A stretch of 64,000 nt of DNA from an uncultured Lachnospiraceae bacterium (GTDB lineage: Bacteria; Bacillota; Clostridia; Lachnospirales; Lachnospiraceae), in contig CADBPC010000120.1 in the NCBI GenBank assembly GCA_902796425.1, positions 24,613-88,612 of the forward strand, in the 5' to 3' direction. The notes beneath the pieces were generated by a model. It made no database searches. It had not been told where the DNA came from and saw nothing but the letters and a program-made list of their open reading frames with translations. Each line of letters begins with the position of its first letter. Position 1 is the stretch's first letter. Both the position numbers and the translations under genes were made by a program. Below, one piece after another: positions 7,970 to 15,722 of this stretch.

Positions 7970-8947
7970 TCACCTTCCGGCAACGATCGAGAGATTTCTT
8001 TCAAACGGACTCTGAAGGCTCATTGTGTCCATGAAAGTAATATCCGTATCGCCTTCGACGCTGATCTGCACCTTCCGGATCCCGGGAATCTCTGTCAGGG
8101 AATTGACCAGAGCATAGACCGCTGTCTGCTGTGTCACGCGGCTTGGCTGGGAAAGGAAGGCGCTGTCAAGGTCGATGTAACATATGCTGTCCCTGGTGTA
8201 TGCGGACAGCACCCTTGTCTCGCTGTTGAGAACCGGCCGGACCAGATCGCTGTTGGGTCCCTTGATAACCTGCTCCGCAACGAGCCTTTCCATAGAAATA
8301 TTGCTGTTAAAGCGGACGTTCCTGTAGGTATCCAGAAGTCTTGTACCCGTCTCATCCGCAAAATAGAGGTGAAGCCTTACCTGCTCCGGGAATCTCCCGT
8401 CCTCGTCCTCCATCATGATCTGCGCGGGCGACATGGTTCCCACAAGATCGCCCCTGCTGTCTGTCAGGGCGGAGTCTCCGCACAAAAAGGCCACTTCGCT
8501 GACGCCCTCGATGCTGCAGAGGCTCTCGGTCAGGGCGGCCCTTGTCAGTGCCTCCCTCACGGTGTCGAGCCTGTAATAATCAAGGGAAAGCCGTACGGTG
8601 ACCAGGTCCTCCGACAGCGACCACTCCTCGATTTCATAATTCTGCACCGGCGGCACAAGCTCTATGGACTCCGCGGGCTCTCTCATCCTGCGGATCAGCT
8701 CCTCCACAGCTCCTCTGGTGTCCTTAGCCTGCAGTGTTACCGTCCTTTTCTCCAGCTCCGTGTAGTTCTTGTCCATGTACCAGACCGCGGCATTGCCGGA
8801 GCTTTGTCCGGGATCGTCCGCCTTTGCAATAAATCCCGGGCGGAAGCTGCACGCAGAAAGTGCAATGGCAGAAAGCACCAGAGCAAAAACAAGGAGTGCC
8901 GTTTTCTTTATCCTTATGCAGTTTTTGGCGGTTTTCTTTCCTGTCAT
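7970..8947 (-). CDS. GerM-domain lipoprotein
   Basis: The 325-residue protein starts with a signal peptide ending in a lipobox (LSACS, Cys about 33), so it should be anchored outside the membrane. Two GerMN-type domains follow, at about 70-165 (AVEELIRRM, VTVRLSLDYYRL, ALTRAALTESL) and 190-310 (MERLVAEQVIKGP, ICYIDLDSAF, QTAVYALVNSLTEI). GerM domains occur in sporulation/germination and envelope proteins. The gene is 11 nt after the histidine kinase, an arrangement like WalK followed by accessory lipoproteins, so it may sense or modulate the kinase; that is inferred. Confidence 0.87.
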   Translation of the reverse strand: MTGKKTAKNCIRIKKTALLVFALVLSAIALSACSFRPGFIAKADDPGQSSGNAAVWYMDKNYTELEKRTVTLQAKDTRGAVEELIRRMREPAESIELVPPVQNYEIEEWSLSEDLVTVRLSLDYYRLDTVREALTRAALTESLCSIEGVSEVAFLCGDSALTDSRGDLVGTMSPAQIMMEDEDGRFPEQVRLHLYFADETGTRLLDTYRNVRFNSNISMERLVAEQVIKGPNSDLVRPVLNSETRVLSAYTRDSICYIDLDSAFLSQPSRVTQQTAVYALVNSLTEIPGIRKVQISVEGDTDITFMDTMSLQSPFERNLSIVAGR

Positions 8948-8958
8948 TTTCAGCCCGG

Positions 8959-10470
8959 TCAGCCTTCGCTCTGTTTCCTGAGCGGAATTGTTACGATAAA
9001 CCTGGTTCCTACGCCCTCTTCGCTCTCGACCTCGATCGTCCCCTTGTGAAGCAGGACGGCGCTTCTTGTAATCGAGAGGCCGAGGCCCGTGCCGCCGATC
9101 TCCCTGGATCTGGATTTATCCACACGGTAGAACCTGTCGAAGATGCGGTCCAGCGACTCCTGCGGGATTCCGACGCCCGTGTCCTCCACCGTGAAGGTGA
9201 AATTCCTGTGGTCGGAATTGAGCGTCACATGGACGCTTCCGTGCTCCCTGTTGTATTTCACGGCGTTTTCGATCAGGTTGGTGAACACCATCGTCATCTT
9301 GACTTCGTCCACCTGTGCGGTGATCTCGCGCTCGCTGACCATGGTCAGTTCGATGTCCTTCTGCCGCGCGAGAGGCCTGACTCTTCTCATGACGATCTCG
9401 GCAAGCTCGTTAATGTTGACATCCGTGACGTTCATGGACACCTGACGGCGGTCCATCTTCGCGAGGCTTAAGAGCTCGCTGATCATCTTGTTTTCCCTGT
9501 CAAGCTCGTCGTCGATGTCCTGAAGGAATTCTCTGTACATCTCCGGGGGAACCATATCTCCCTGCTGGAGGAGCGAATCCGCAAGGACCTTCATTGAGGT
9601 CATCGGCGTCTTCAGCTCATGGGAGACGTTGGAGACAAATTCCTGTCTGGATTCGTCCATCGTTCTCATCCTGCCGAGAACCTGGTTGAAGGCGTCGCCG
9701 ATATGCTCGGTCTCGGTGTAGGAGCCGACATCGATGTCATCCGTTGTAAAGCCGGCCTGGACATCCCTGATGGCGCCGGTCAGTCTCTCGAACGGCTCCA
9801 GGAGAATGCTCGCAACAAAAACAGCGATAAAGAACAGGACAAGGATCAGGATAATCTCCAGAAGGAGCGTTCTCCTTCGCAGGAGTTCAAGCGTCGTCTC
9901 GATCTCATTGGTAGAGACGCTCGCCATGATCACGCCGTCCACCTGCCGGCCGCTCCTGCCCAGCCCGAACGGCACTGCCTGCGCATCGCTCCCGTCACTG
10001 ACGCCGCCGACCGGCATGAACAGTTCGATGAAATTATCCTCCCTGTCGTATCTCGACGTGGCGGCGCGGTTCCCCTGGCGGAGGCACCTTACGACATCTC
10101 CCGATACGACAAGACTCCCCTCGGACTTTTTATACGTATCCGCCAGGACCTTCAGATCCGGTCCGACGACCATAATGCGTCCGCCGATCTGGTTTGCGAA
10201 TTCCGTAAGCTCCCCGGACATCTCCGGGTTCGCAGGTGAGCGCAGGTAATCTGTGCTGATAAGCCTGTCGGATACGACGTGAAGGAGAGCCTGCACCTGC
10301 CCTGTCCGCACGCTCACGATGCGGCTCTCATAGCTGGACAGGATAAAATAACGCATGAAAATACAGGGGAGAATTCCCAGAATAAAGACACAAAGAAAGA
10401 TGCGGAGCCGAATGCTCCGCAGGATTTTCAGAGATTTTATGGATTTTATGCGCCCGAGCGCCTCTCTCAT
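8959..10470 (-). CDS. Sensor histidine kinase, WalK/PhoR type
   Basis: A membrane kinase that autophosphorylates on His and passes phosphate to an OmpR-type regulator. Domains: first membrane helix (about 20-42), extracytoplasmic sensor region of about 140 residues, second helix (about 195-220), HAMP linker, HisKA with the phospho-acceptor motif SNVSHELKTPMTS, and HATPase with NLIENAVKYN, DTGVGIP and GGTGLGLSI. The ATG at 10470 is preferred over the TTG at 10488. Its expected regulator (14158-14853) is 3.7 kb upstream, past four unrelated genes, and this gene has its own promoter at 10551-10579. Confidence 0.93.
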   Translation of the reverse strand: MREALGRIKSIKSLKILRSIRLRIFLCVFILGILPCIFMRYFILSSYESRIVSVRTGQVQALLHVVSDRLISTDYLRSPANPEMSGELTEFANQIGGRIMVVGPDLKVLADTYKKSEGSLVVSGDVVRCLRQGNRAATSRYDREDNFIELFMPVGGVSDGSDAQAVPFGLGRSGRQVDGVIMASVSTNEIETTLELLRRRTLLLEIILILVLFFIAVFVASILLEPFERLTGAIRDVQAGFTTDDIDVGSYTETEHIGDAFNQVLGRMRTMDESRQEFVSNVSHELKTPMTSMKVLADSLLQQGDMVPPEMYREFLQDIDDELDRENKMISELLSLAKMDRRQVSMNVTDVNINELAEIVMRRVRPLARQKDIELTMVSEREITAQVDEVKMTMVFTNLIENAVKYNREHGSVHVTLNSDHRNFTFTVEDTGVGIPQESLDRIFDRFYRVDKSRSREIGGTGLGLSITRSAVLLHKGTIEVESEEGVGTRFIVTIPLRKQSEG

Positions 10471-10550
10471 GCTGAAACCTGTGAACAAGACTGAAGACGG
10501 AAGCGGCTCCTGCCGCGTTCCGGTATTGTTTTCCCGATTTTTACGTGTAC

Positions 10551-10579
10551 ATTATACCCACCGATCGTGCCGCTCACAA
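10551..10579 (-). promoter_or_regulatory. Sigma-A promoter for the histidine kinase
   Basis: TTGTGA, 17 bp and TATAAT on the minus strand between the alpha-galactosidase stop and the kinase start. The rest of the 10471-10676 gap holds only a CCTGCCG/CGGCAGG hairpin (10613-10632) whose T run is on the plus strand. Confidence 0.6.
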
Positions 10580-10676
10580 GTTGCAGTTTTCGCGAATTGT
10601 GAAACGGTGTCCTGCCGGCAGAGCGGCAGGTGCTTTTTGGCGGATCCGTTTCCTCATCGGCGGGGTCTTCACCTGA

Positions 10677-11975
10677 TCAGTACCGGAAGAGTCTTGCTCC
10701 GTGCGCCGGAACCAGCGCCGCGGCGCAGCCGCTCCCGAAGGACGTCTCCTTGCCGGTCCAGAGTTCGACGGCAGGACCGCCGGTATATGCCTTGCCGCCT
10801 GCTGCCGCAGCCTGGCCGATCCAGCAGCTCACGGCTCTCTCCTCGTCCGAAAGGTTGAACATCGCCAGGTAGCCGCAGTCGTTCCCCGCATCATATGCCG
10901 TCCAGACTGCCTCTTCCTCGTTCCTCACAAGCTGTCTCGCACCCCTGCCGTTTCGCAGCAGGTGCAGCACATCGCGGTTGGTCAGAAGCTTTAATGTAAA
11001 CTCGTCCATGCCGGGGAGCTTTGCCCCGATCATCAGCGGCGCCCCGAAGATGCACCAGAGCGTCATCATGGTGATCTGCTCATCCTTCGTAAAGCCGCTG
11101 TCCCTTTCCGCCTTTTCCCCGAAGCACCCGCCGATTTTCCCGCCCGGGAGCATGTCGCAGTCCGGATAGCAGCCGGGCGCTGTTTTGCCCTGCCAGAGCT
11201 CGCACCTTCGGAACATGTCCTTAAGGAGGGGCCATGTGTCCCAGAAATCATCCGTAATTCTCCACATGTTCGCGTTTTCGGCGTAGAACTGCGCCTCCGC
11301 TATTTTAGCGGGTCCGGGGGAAAGGCTCAGGACTATCGGCCTTCCGGTTTTCATGATCGCCCTGTGAATCATCGCGATCTCCGCATGGGCGGAGGCTGCG
11401 TCCTCGCGGCAGATATCATCGCACTTGATAAAGTCGACTCCCCAATCGGCGTACAGGGCATAAATCGAATCATAATATGTCTGTGACGCGGGCATTTCCG
11501 GCCTTACGCCGTACATATCCGGATTCCAGGGGCAAATGCTCGAAGGATCTGCAATCTCGTCCGCCCGCACGTTGCTTCCCAGGATCCCCATGTGACTGTG
11601 TGCTGCCTGTCTCGGAATTCCGCGCATCACGTGGATTCCGAATTTCAGCCCGAGAGAGTGAATATAATCCGCAAGAGGCTTAAAGCCTCTGCCGCCTGCA
11701 GATGAGGGAAAACGGACCAGATCGGGAAGAAGCCTTGAATACTCGTCCATAACCAGCTGCCCAAAGGGGATGTACTGGTACCTGCTGCTCTGCGAGCCGG
11801 CGTCCTTTGCGTACCACTGGATGTCAATCACGACGTACTCCCAGCCGAAGGGCTTTAGATGGGCCGCCATGAACTCAGCGTTTTCACGCACCTGCGCTTC
11901 CGTGACTTCTGTATTGTAATAGTCATAGCTGTTCCACCCCATCGGCGGAGTGAGTGCGAACTGATTCTTATCCAT
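10677..11975 (-). CDS. GH27-type alpha-galactosidase
   Basis: Hydrolyses terminal alpha-galactosyl residues from oligosaccharides or glycans. The 432-residue protein starts ALTPPMGWNSYDYY, the GH27 N-terminal signature. It has VVIDIQWY and FIKCDDICRED, whose first Asp after Cys is the expected nucleophile. The C-terminal beta-sandwich domain is present. I see no signal peptide, so it is probably cytoplasmic. The ATG at 11975 is preferred because AAAGGA lies about 6 nt upstream; the ORF could extend to 12017 but without a site. It is 56 nt past nfo and may be co-transcribed. It is also possible that it acts on other alpha-linked sugars (GH27 includes alpha-N-acetylgalactosaminidases). Confidence 0.9.
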   Translation of the reverse strand: MDKNQFALTPPMGWNSYDYYNTEVTEAQVRENAEFMAAHLKPFGWEYVVIDIQWYAKDAGSQSSRYQYIPFGQLVMDEYSRLLPDLVRFPSSAGGRGFKPLADYIHSLGLKFGIHVMRGIPRQAAHSHMGILGSNVRADEIADPSSICPWNPDMYGVRPEMPASQTYYDSIYALYADWGVDFIKCDDICREDAASAHAEIAMIHRAIMKTGRPIVLSLSPGPAKIAEAQFYAENANMWRITDDFWDTWPLLKDMFRRCELWQGKTAPGCYPDCDMLPGGKIGGCFGEKAERDSGFTKDEQITMMTLWCIFGAPLMIGAKLPGMDEFTLKLLTNRDVLHLLRNGRGARQLVRNEEEAVWTAYDAGNDCGYLAMFNLSDEERAVSCWIGQAAAAGGKAYTGGPAVELWTGKETSFGSGCAAALVPAHGARLFRY

Positions 11976-12031
11976 AACGGTCCTTTCTTTACAAATAACG
12001 ATCCTTGTATCGGACAAAACCGGTCCTCTGC

Positions 12032-12862
12032 TCAGGCCATCCAGTCCAGAACAGTGTGTATTTCTGCAATATACCCCTCGTCATCATTCGGGGTCTCCAG
12101 TATGAACGGGAGCCCTGCGAATGCCGGATGGAGCGCTATTCTCTTCATTGCGTCAACGCCGAGATACCCCTGTCCCAGCTTTTCGTGCCGGTCCTTGTGG
12201 CTGCCGCGCTCATTCTTGCTGTCGTTGAAATGGACTGCCTTCAGTCGGGAGAGTCCTACCACGTCATCAAAGTGCTGCAGGACGCCATCGAGATGATTTA
12301 CGAGGTCATATCCGGCGTCCCAGGTGTGGCAGGTATCAAAGCAGACGCCGATCTTATCCCTGCAGTCCACCCGGTCGATAATCTCACGGAGTTCCTCAAA
12401 GGTGCCGCCAACCTCTGATCCCTTTCCGGCCATGGTCTCCAGAAGGATGGTTGTTCGCATGTCCTGCCGGAGCACCCGGTTCAGAGCCTCTGCGATCTGA
12501 CGGATCCCGGTTTCAGTGCCCTGTCCGGTGTGGAAGCCCGGATGGAAGTTGTACAGGTTATCCGGGAGAAGCTCCATTCTCTCCAGGTCCTGAGTCAGCA
12601 TGTCCAGCCCGTTTGCGCGGGTATCGGCGTTTGCGGAGCACAGATTCATCGTATAGCTGCCGTGGGCAACAAGGGGTCCGAAGCCCTCTTTCTTAAGGTG
12701 GGCCCGAAGTGCCTCTATGTCCTCCGGGATCACCGGTTTTGTCTTTCCGCCGCGCGGGTTCCTCGTAAACCAGGCAAAGGTATTACCGCCGAAGCGGCTC
12801 ATGGTCTTTCCCATGGCTGCATAGCCATCCGTGACAGACAGGTGACATCCTATTAAGATCAT
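12032..12862 (-). CDS. nfo: Deoxyribonuclease IV (endonuclease IV, AP endonuclease)
   Basis: Cleaves 5' of abasic sites in base-excision repair using three zinc ions. The 276 residues carry the AP2 signatures NFHPGFHTGQG, ETMAGKGSEVGGTFEEL, VCFDTCHTWDAGYD and VHFNDSKNERGSHKDRHEKLGQG-type C-terminal region (split here for length), in family order. The ATG at 12862 gives MILIGCHLSVTDGY, the normal N-terminus; the longer frame upstream overlaps pncA. Only 5 nt separate it from the upstream hydrolase gene, so they are an operon. Confidence 0.95.
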   Translation of the reverse strand: MILIGCHLSVTDGYAAMGKTMSRFGGNTFAWFTRNPRGGKTKPVIPEDIEALRAHLKKEGFGPLVAHGSYTMNLCSANADTRANGLDMLTQDLERMELLPDNLYNFHPGFHTGQGTETGIRQIAEALNRVLRQDMRTTILLETMAGKGSEVGGTFEELREIIDRVDCRDKIGVCFDTCHTWDAGYDLVNHLDGVLQHFDDVVGLSRLKAVHFNDSKNERGSHKDRHEKLGQGYLGVDAMKRIALHPAFAGLPFILETPNDDEGYIAEIHTVLDWMA

Positions 12863-12867
12863 ACGGT

Positions 12868-13395
12868 TCACCCGCCTGTGACCTGAATCTGGCAGGAGCG
12901 CATGACCTCCAGCGCCGCAAGATGCTTTTCGGGCGTGACACCGGCACAGCATGCGGCATCGGCCGAAATCTTTACCTCCGGCATCGCAGCCTTGAGAAGC
13001 AGCGCATTGGAAATGACACAGATATCCGTGCACAGTCCGACCAGTTCGAGTTCGATCTCTTCCTTTTCAGAGAGCGCCTTCAGATCCGCCGCCATTTCCG
13101 TACTGCCGAAGGTGGGCTTTTCATAGATCTTTGCCCCTGTCAGGAGCTCTGCGATATCCGGACGGATCTGCCACCCGTCAGTCCCCTTGATGCAGTGCGG
13201 AACCGGAAGGTATCTGCCCTCCTGCGTGTCCATATAGTTCTCCGGATGGGTATCCATCGTAGCGATAACGTCCTGCGCGGGGTAAGAACGGATCTTTTCC
13301 TTCACCGCATCTACGATCGCCGCCGCCTCCTTTGTCCCAAGCGCGGCGTCAATGAAGTCATTCTGCATGTCTATTACAATCAGTATCTTTCTCAC
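12868..13395 (-). CDS. Nicotinamidase / isochorismatase-family cysteine hydrolase
   Basis: Likely converts nicotinamide to nicotinate for NAD salvage. The 175-residue protein has the catalytic triad regions of the family: VIDMQNDFI (Asp), HCIKGTDGW (Lys) and GLCTDICVISN (Cys), with DTHPENY as the likely metal-site segment. I use the GTG at 13395, which follows AGAGAGGAC with good spacing and gives MRKILIVIDMQ. The frame open to 13422 has no ribosome site. Length is near the small isochorismatase-like enzymes rather than the larger E. coli PncA, so a related amidase activity is possible. Confidence 0.85.
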   Translation of the reverse strand: MRKILIVIDMQNDFIDAALGTKEAAAIVDAVKEKIRSYPAQDVIATMDTHPENYMDTQEGRYLPVPHCIKGTDGWQIRPDIAELLTGAKIYEKPTFGSTEMAADLKALSEKEEIELELVGLCTDICVISNALLLKAAMPEVKISADAACCAGVTPEKHLAALEVMRSCQIQVTGG

Positions 13396-13424
13396 GTTCC
13401 GGTCCTCTCTATCGAAAAACACCT

Positions 13425-13452
13425 TTGAATATCCTATATTTTAGATTATTAT
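13425..13452 (+). promoter_or_regulatory. luxS promoter
   Basis: TTGAAT, 16 bp, TATTAT, then AAGGAGGAA 9 nt before the luxS ATG. Lies in the divergent gap with the nicotinamidase gene. Confidence 0.6.
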
Positions 13453-13478
13453 ACAACTGCAAGGAGGAATAACGAAAA

Positions 13479-14003
13479 ATGGAATTGATACAGAGCTTTA
13501 CGGTAGATCACACTCGCATTGTGCCCGGCATCTTCACGAGCAGGGTTGATTATCTTGGCGATTATTCGGTTACAACCTACGACATCAGGCTTAAGCACCC
13601 CAACAGGGAGCCGGTCATTGACATCGGTGCAATGCATTCGCTCGAGCATCTTATCGCGACATATCTTCGCAATGATCCCGACTGGAAGGATGAAGTCATT
13701 TACTGGGGCCCCATGGGATGCCTTACCGGCTTTTATCTCATACTGAAGGGAAGCCGCGCCCCGAAGGACCTCTATGAACTGCTTCTGAACGCATTCCGCT
13801 CCGTAGAGGATGCGCAGGATGTCCCCGGCGCCACAGCTGTTAACTGCGGACACTATCTCATGCACAATCTCGGGATGGCGAAATGGTACGCAAAAGAATT
13901 TGCCGACTATCTTGAAGCGAACGCCGATAACAATGATATCTTCGAGTATCCCAGGGCAGACCGCCTCGTGACGGATGACGGCCGAAGCTTCTTCGATTCA
14001 TAG
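13479..14003 (+). CDS. luxS: S-ribosylhomocysteine lyase LuxS
   Basis: Splits S-ribosylhomocysteine into homocysteine and DPD, the precursor of autoinducer-2, in the activated methyl cycle. The metal ligands HSLEH (His53, His57) and NCGH (Cys123), and the catalytic Cys81 in MGCLTGFY, are all present. The 174-residue length is slightly longer than the usual ~157 through a short polar C-terminal tail. It is the only plus-strand gene between 0.5 and 22.5 kb apart from none of its neighbours, and is monocistronic: its own promoter precedes it and a bidirectional terminator follows. Confidence 0.97.
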   Translation: MELIQSFTVDHTRIVPGIFTSRVDYLGDYSVTTYDIRLKHPNREPVIDIGAMHSLEHLIATYLRNDPDWKDEVIYWGPMGCLTGFYLILKGSRAPKDLYELLLNAFRSVEDAQDVPGATAVNCGHYLMHNLGMAKWYAKEFADYLEANADNNDIFEYPRADRLVTDDGRSFFDS

Positions 14004-14020
14004 GAAAAAAACGGACTGGA

Positions 14021-14039
14021 TGTTGCAATTTTTGCAACA
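14021..14039. other. Perfect 8-bp palindrome after luxS
   Basis: TGTTGCAA, a 3-nt TTT spacer, and TTGCAACA begin 17 nt after the luxS stop. No U run follows on the plus strand. It may add to 3' end stability or be a protein-binding site. Confidence 0.5.
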
Positions 14040-14075
14040 ACCAATCCCTCGAACTGTCTCCTTATCCTATCGTCT

Positions 14076-14120
14076 AAAAAAGGCCGGAATCCAGACAAGC
14101 ACCGGATTCCGGCCCTTTTA
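14076..14120. terminator. Bidirectional terminator between luxS and the response regulator
   Basis: An 11-bp perfect stem (GGCCGGAATCC and GGATTCCGGCC) is flanked by AAAAAA on the left and CTTTTA on the right, so it can end transcription of both convergent genes. Confidence 0.85.
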
Positions 14121-14157
14121 GAATGCAATACCGCAGTTACGGTTCCTGCATGTCATA

Positions 14158-14853
14158 TCATGCCTTGCGGCCCCTGAAATAGTATCCTACGCCCCACTTT
14201 GTAAGCACATAGACAGGCTCTGAAGGATTGGGCTCGATCTTCTCGCGAAGGCGGCGCACATGCACGTCCACTGTTCTCTCGTCACCGGGGTAGTCCTTGC
14301 CCCAGATCAGTTCCAGAAGGTTCGCGCGGCTGTAGACCTTGTCCGGATTGGAAATCAGGAACTCGAGAAGCTCAAACTCCTTGGATGTAAGGTTAACCTC
14401 CCTGCCTGCAATGGTCAGTCTGCGATTGTCCTTGTCAAGTCTGAGCTCTCCGCTCTCAATCACAGGGCCGCTGGCAGCTGCCGCTTTCTTTGCGGATGAC
14501 CTTCTGAGAATGACCTTGATTCTCGCCTTGACCTCGAGGATGTTGAACGGCTTGGTGATATAGTCGTCCGCGCCGTATTCCAGGCCGAGGATCTTATCCA
14601 TGTCCTCTCCCTTGGCTGTCAGCATGATGACCGGAACATCGGAAAATTCACGGATCTCCCTGCATACGTCAAGTCCGCTCATCTTCGGAAGCATCAGGTC
14701 GAGGAGTACGATGTCGTACTGGTTCGCCCGAACCTTTTCGAGTGCCTCTTCTCCGTCGAAGGCGGTGTCTACCGTATAGTCATCCTGTTCCAGACTGAAC
14801 CGGATTCCCTTCACGATCAGTTTCTCGTCGTCTACCACCAAAACTCTGGCCAT
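14158..14853 (-). CDS. OmpR/PhoB-family response regulator, WalR-like
   Basis: A phosphorylation-controlled transcription factor. The receiver domain has the acidic pair VDDE (Asp8, Asp9), phospho-Asp52 in LLDLMLPKMSG, Thr/Lys signature MLTAKGEDMD and ITKPFN. The winged-helix DNA-binding domain (about 130-230) ends TVDVHVRRLREKI and TKWGVGYYF. All key residues are intact. The expected partner kinase at 8959-10470 is separated by the alpha-galactosidase, nfo, nicotinamidase and luxS genes. comEA is 28 nt upstream on the same strand and may share its transcript. Site AAGGATGGA precedes the ATG. Confidence 0.95.
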   Translation of the reverse strand: MARVLVVDDEKLIVKGIRFSLEQDDYTVDTAFDGEEALEKVRANQYDIVLLDLMLPKMSGLDVCREIREFSDVPVIMLTAKGEDMDKILGLEYGADDYITKPFNILEVKARIKVILRRSSAKKAAAASGPVIESGELRLDKDNRRLTIAGREVNLTSKEFELLEFLISNPDKVYSRANLLELIWGKDYPGDERTVDVHVRRLREKIEPNPSEPVYVLTKWGVGYYFRGRKA

Positions 14854-14881
14854 AATTCCATCCTTTTCTAAAACATCTCAC

Positions 14882-15613
14882 CTATCTGACACAAATATAA
14901 TCACACAGCTTATCGTAGGTCGCCCGCTTGATCCCGGAGACCTTCATGATGTCCTCCGGGTTCTCAAAGGAACCGTTCGCCTGTCTGAATTCGAGTATAG
15001 TCTGTGCCCTGGCCTCTCCGATTCCGGGGATCGTCATCAGCTCCGAAAGGCCGGCTGTATTAATATTGATCCTGCCGCCTGTATCCTGCGGACTCTCTGT
15101 AAGGGATGCACCCGTCTGTTCCCCTGCCGCTGCAAGGCGCTGCGCTTCTTCCTGTCCGGGTATATAAATCTTCTGCGTATCCTGCACGTACTGCGCAAGG
15201 TTTAAGTAATCCTCCTGCGCATCGGCCGTGAAGCCGCCCGCGGCAGCTACCGCCTCGAACACCCGCGCACCGTCCTCAAGGACATAAACTCCGGGCTCAT
15301 TGACCTCTCCGCACACGAACACGGTAACGGGAGGGCTCGCCTGGATATCCGTCTCAGGTACGTTTACAGCGTCATCGCCGTCTGAAGTCCCCGGCGCCGC
15401 CTTTTCATATCCTTCCGCCCCTTCTGCAACCTCCGTAAGGCTGATTTCCTGTGCCTGGGGAAGGGCCGCACTGCTGCCGTCTCCCGCCCGCTGCAAAAGG
15501 ACGCCTCCGTCCTTGCCGCACGCGGCAAGAAGCCCGCAGAGCATCAATGCAGTAAGTGGCAGGGCCGCTCTGCATTTCACCCTGCATCTGTCAAAAATAT
15601 GTAAATCTTTCAT
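14882..15613 (-). CDS. comEA: ComEA-type DNA-binding lipoprotein (SLBB + helix-hairpin-helix)
   Basis: ComEA binds extracellular DNA and hands it to the uptake channel. From the ATG at 15613 (after AGGTAGGAA), 243 residues: signal peptide with lipobox LLAACG, a polar linker, an SLBB domain (VTVFVCGEVNEPGVYVLEDG to QKIYIPGQEE), another linker, then two helix-hairpin-helix motifs (NINTAGLSELMTIPGIGEAR and MKVSGIKRATYDKL). The lipid anchor replaces the transmembrane anchor usual in Bacillus ComEA; SLBB fusion is common in Clostridia. comEC lies 12 kb away on the same strand; comEB/FA are not in the window. Confidence 0.88.
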   Translation of the reverse strand: MKDLHIFDRCRVKCRAALPLTALMLCGLLAACGKDGGVLLQRAGDGSSAALPQAQEISLTEVAEGAEGYEKAAPGTSDGDDAVNVPETDIQASPPVTVFVCGEVNEPGVYVLEDGARVFEAVAAAGGFTADAQEDYLNLAQYVQDTQKIYIPGQEEAQRLAAAGEQTGASLTESPQDTGGRININTAGLSELMTIPGIGEARAQTILEFRQANGSFENPEDIMKVSGIKRATYDKLCDYICVR

Positions 15614-15722
15614 GAATACGGTTCCTACCTTTCCGGGCAGGAGTCCCGTCACACTTTTTACATTTTAGCACATTTCGTTAATATAATGAAACAATGCCCA
15701 CACAAAAGACGTAAAATATTTC

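Noticed and set aside
10613-10640. Hairpin CCTGCCG/CGGCAGG with T run as alpha-galactosidase terminator
   Set aside because: The T run is on the plus strand, but the gene is on the minus strand, so it would not stop that transcript.
13396-13478. SAM or SAH riboswitch upstream of luxS
   Set aside because: The leader is only about 25 nt from promoter to ribosome site; no aptamer-sized structure is possible.
14021-14039. Perfect palindrome after luxS as a second terminator
   Set aside because: No U run follows and a much better bidirectional terminator lies 40 bp on; recorded only as a palindrome.
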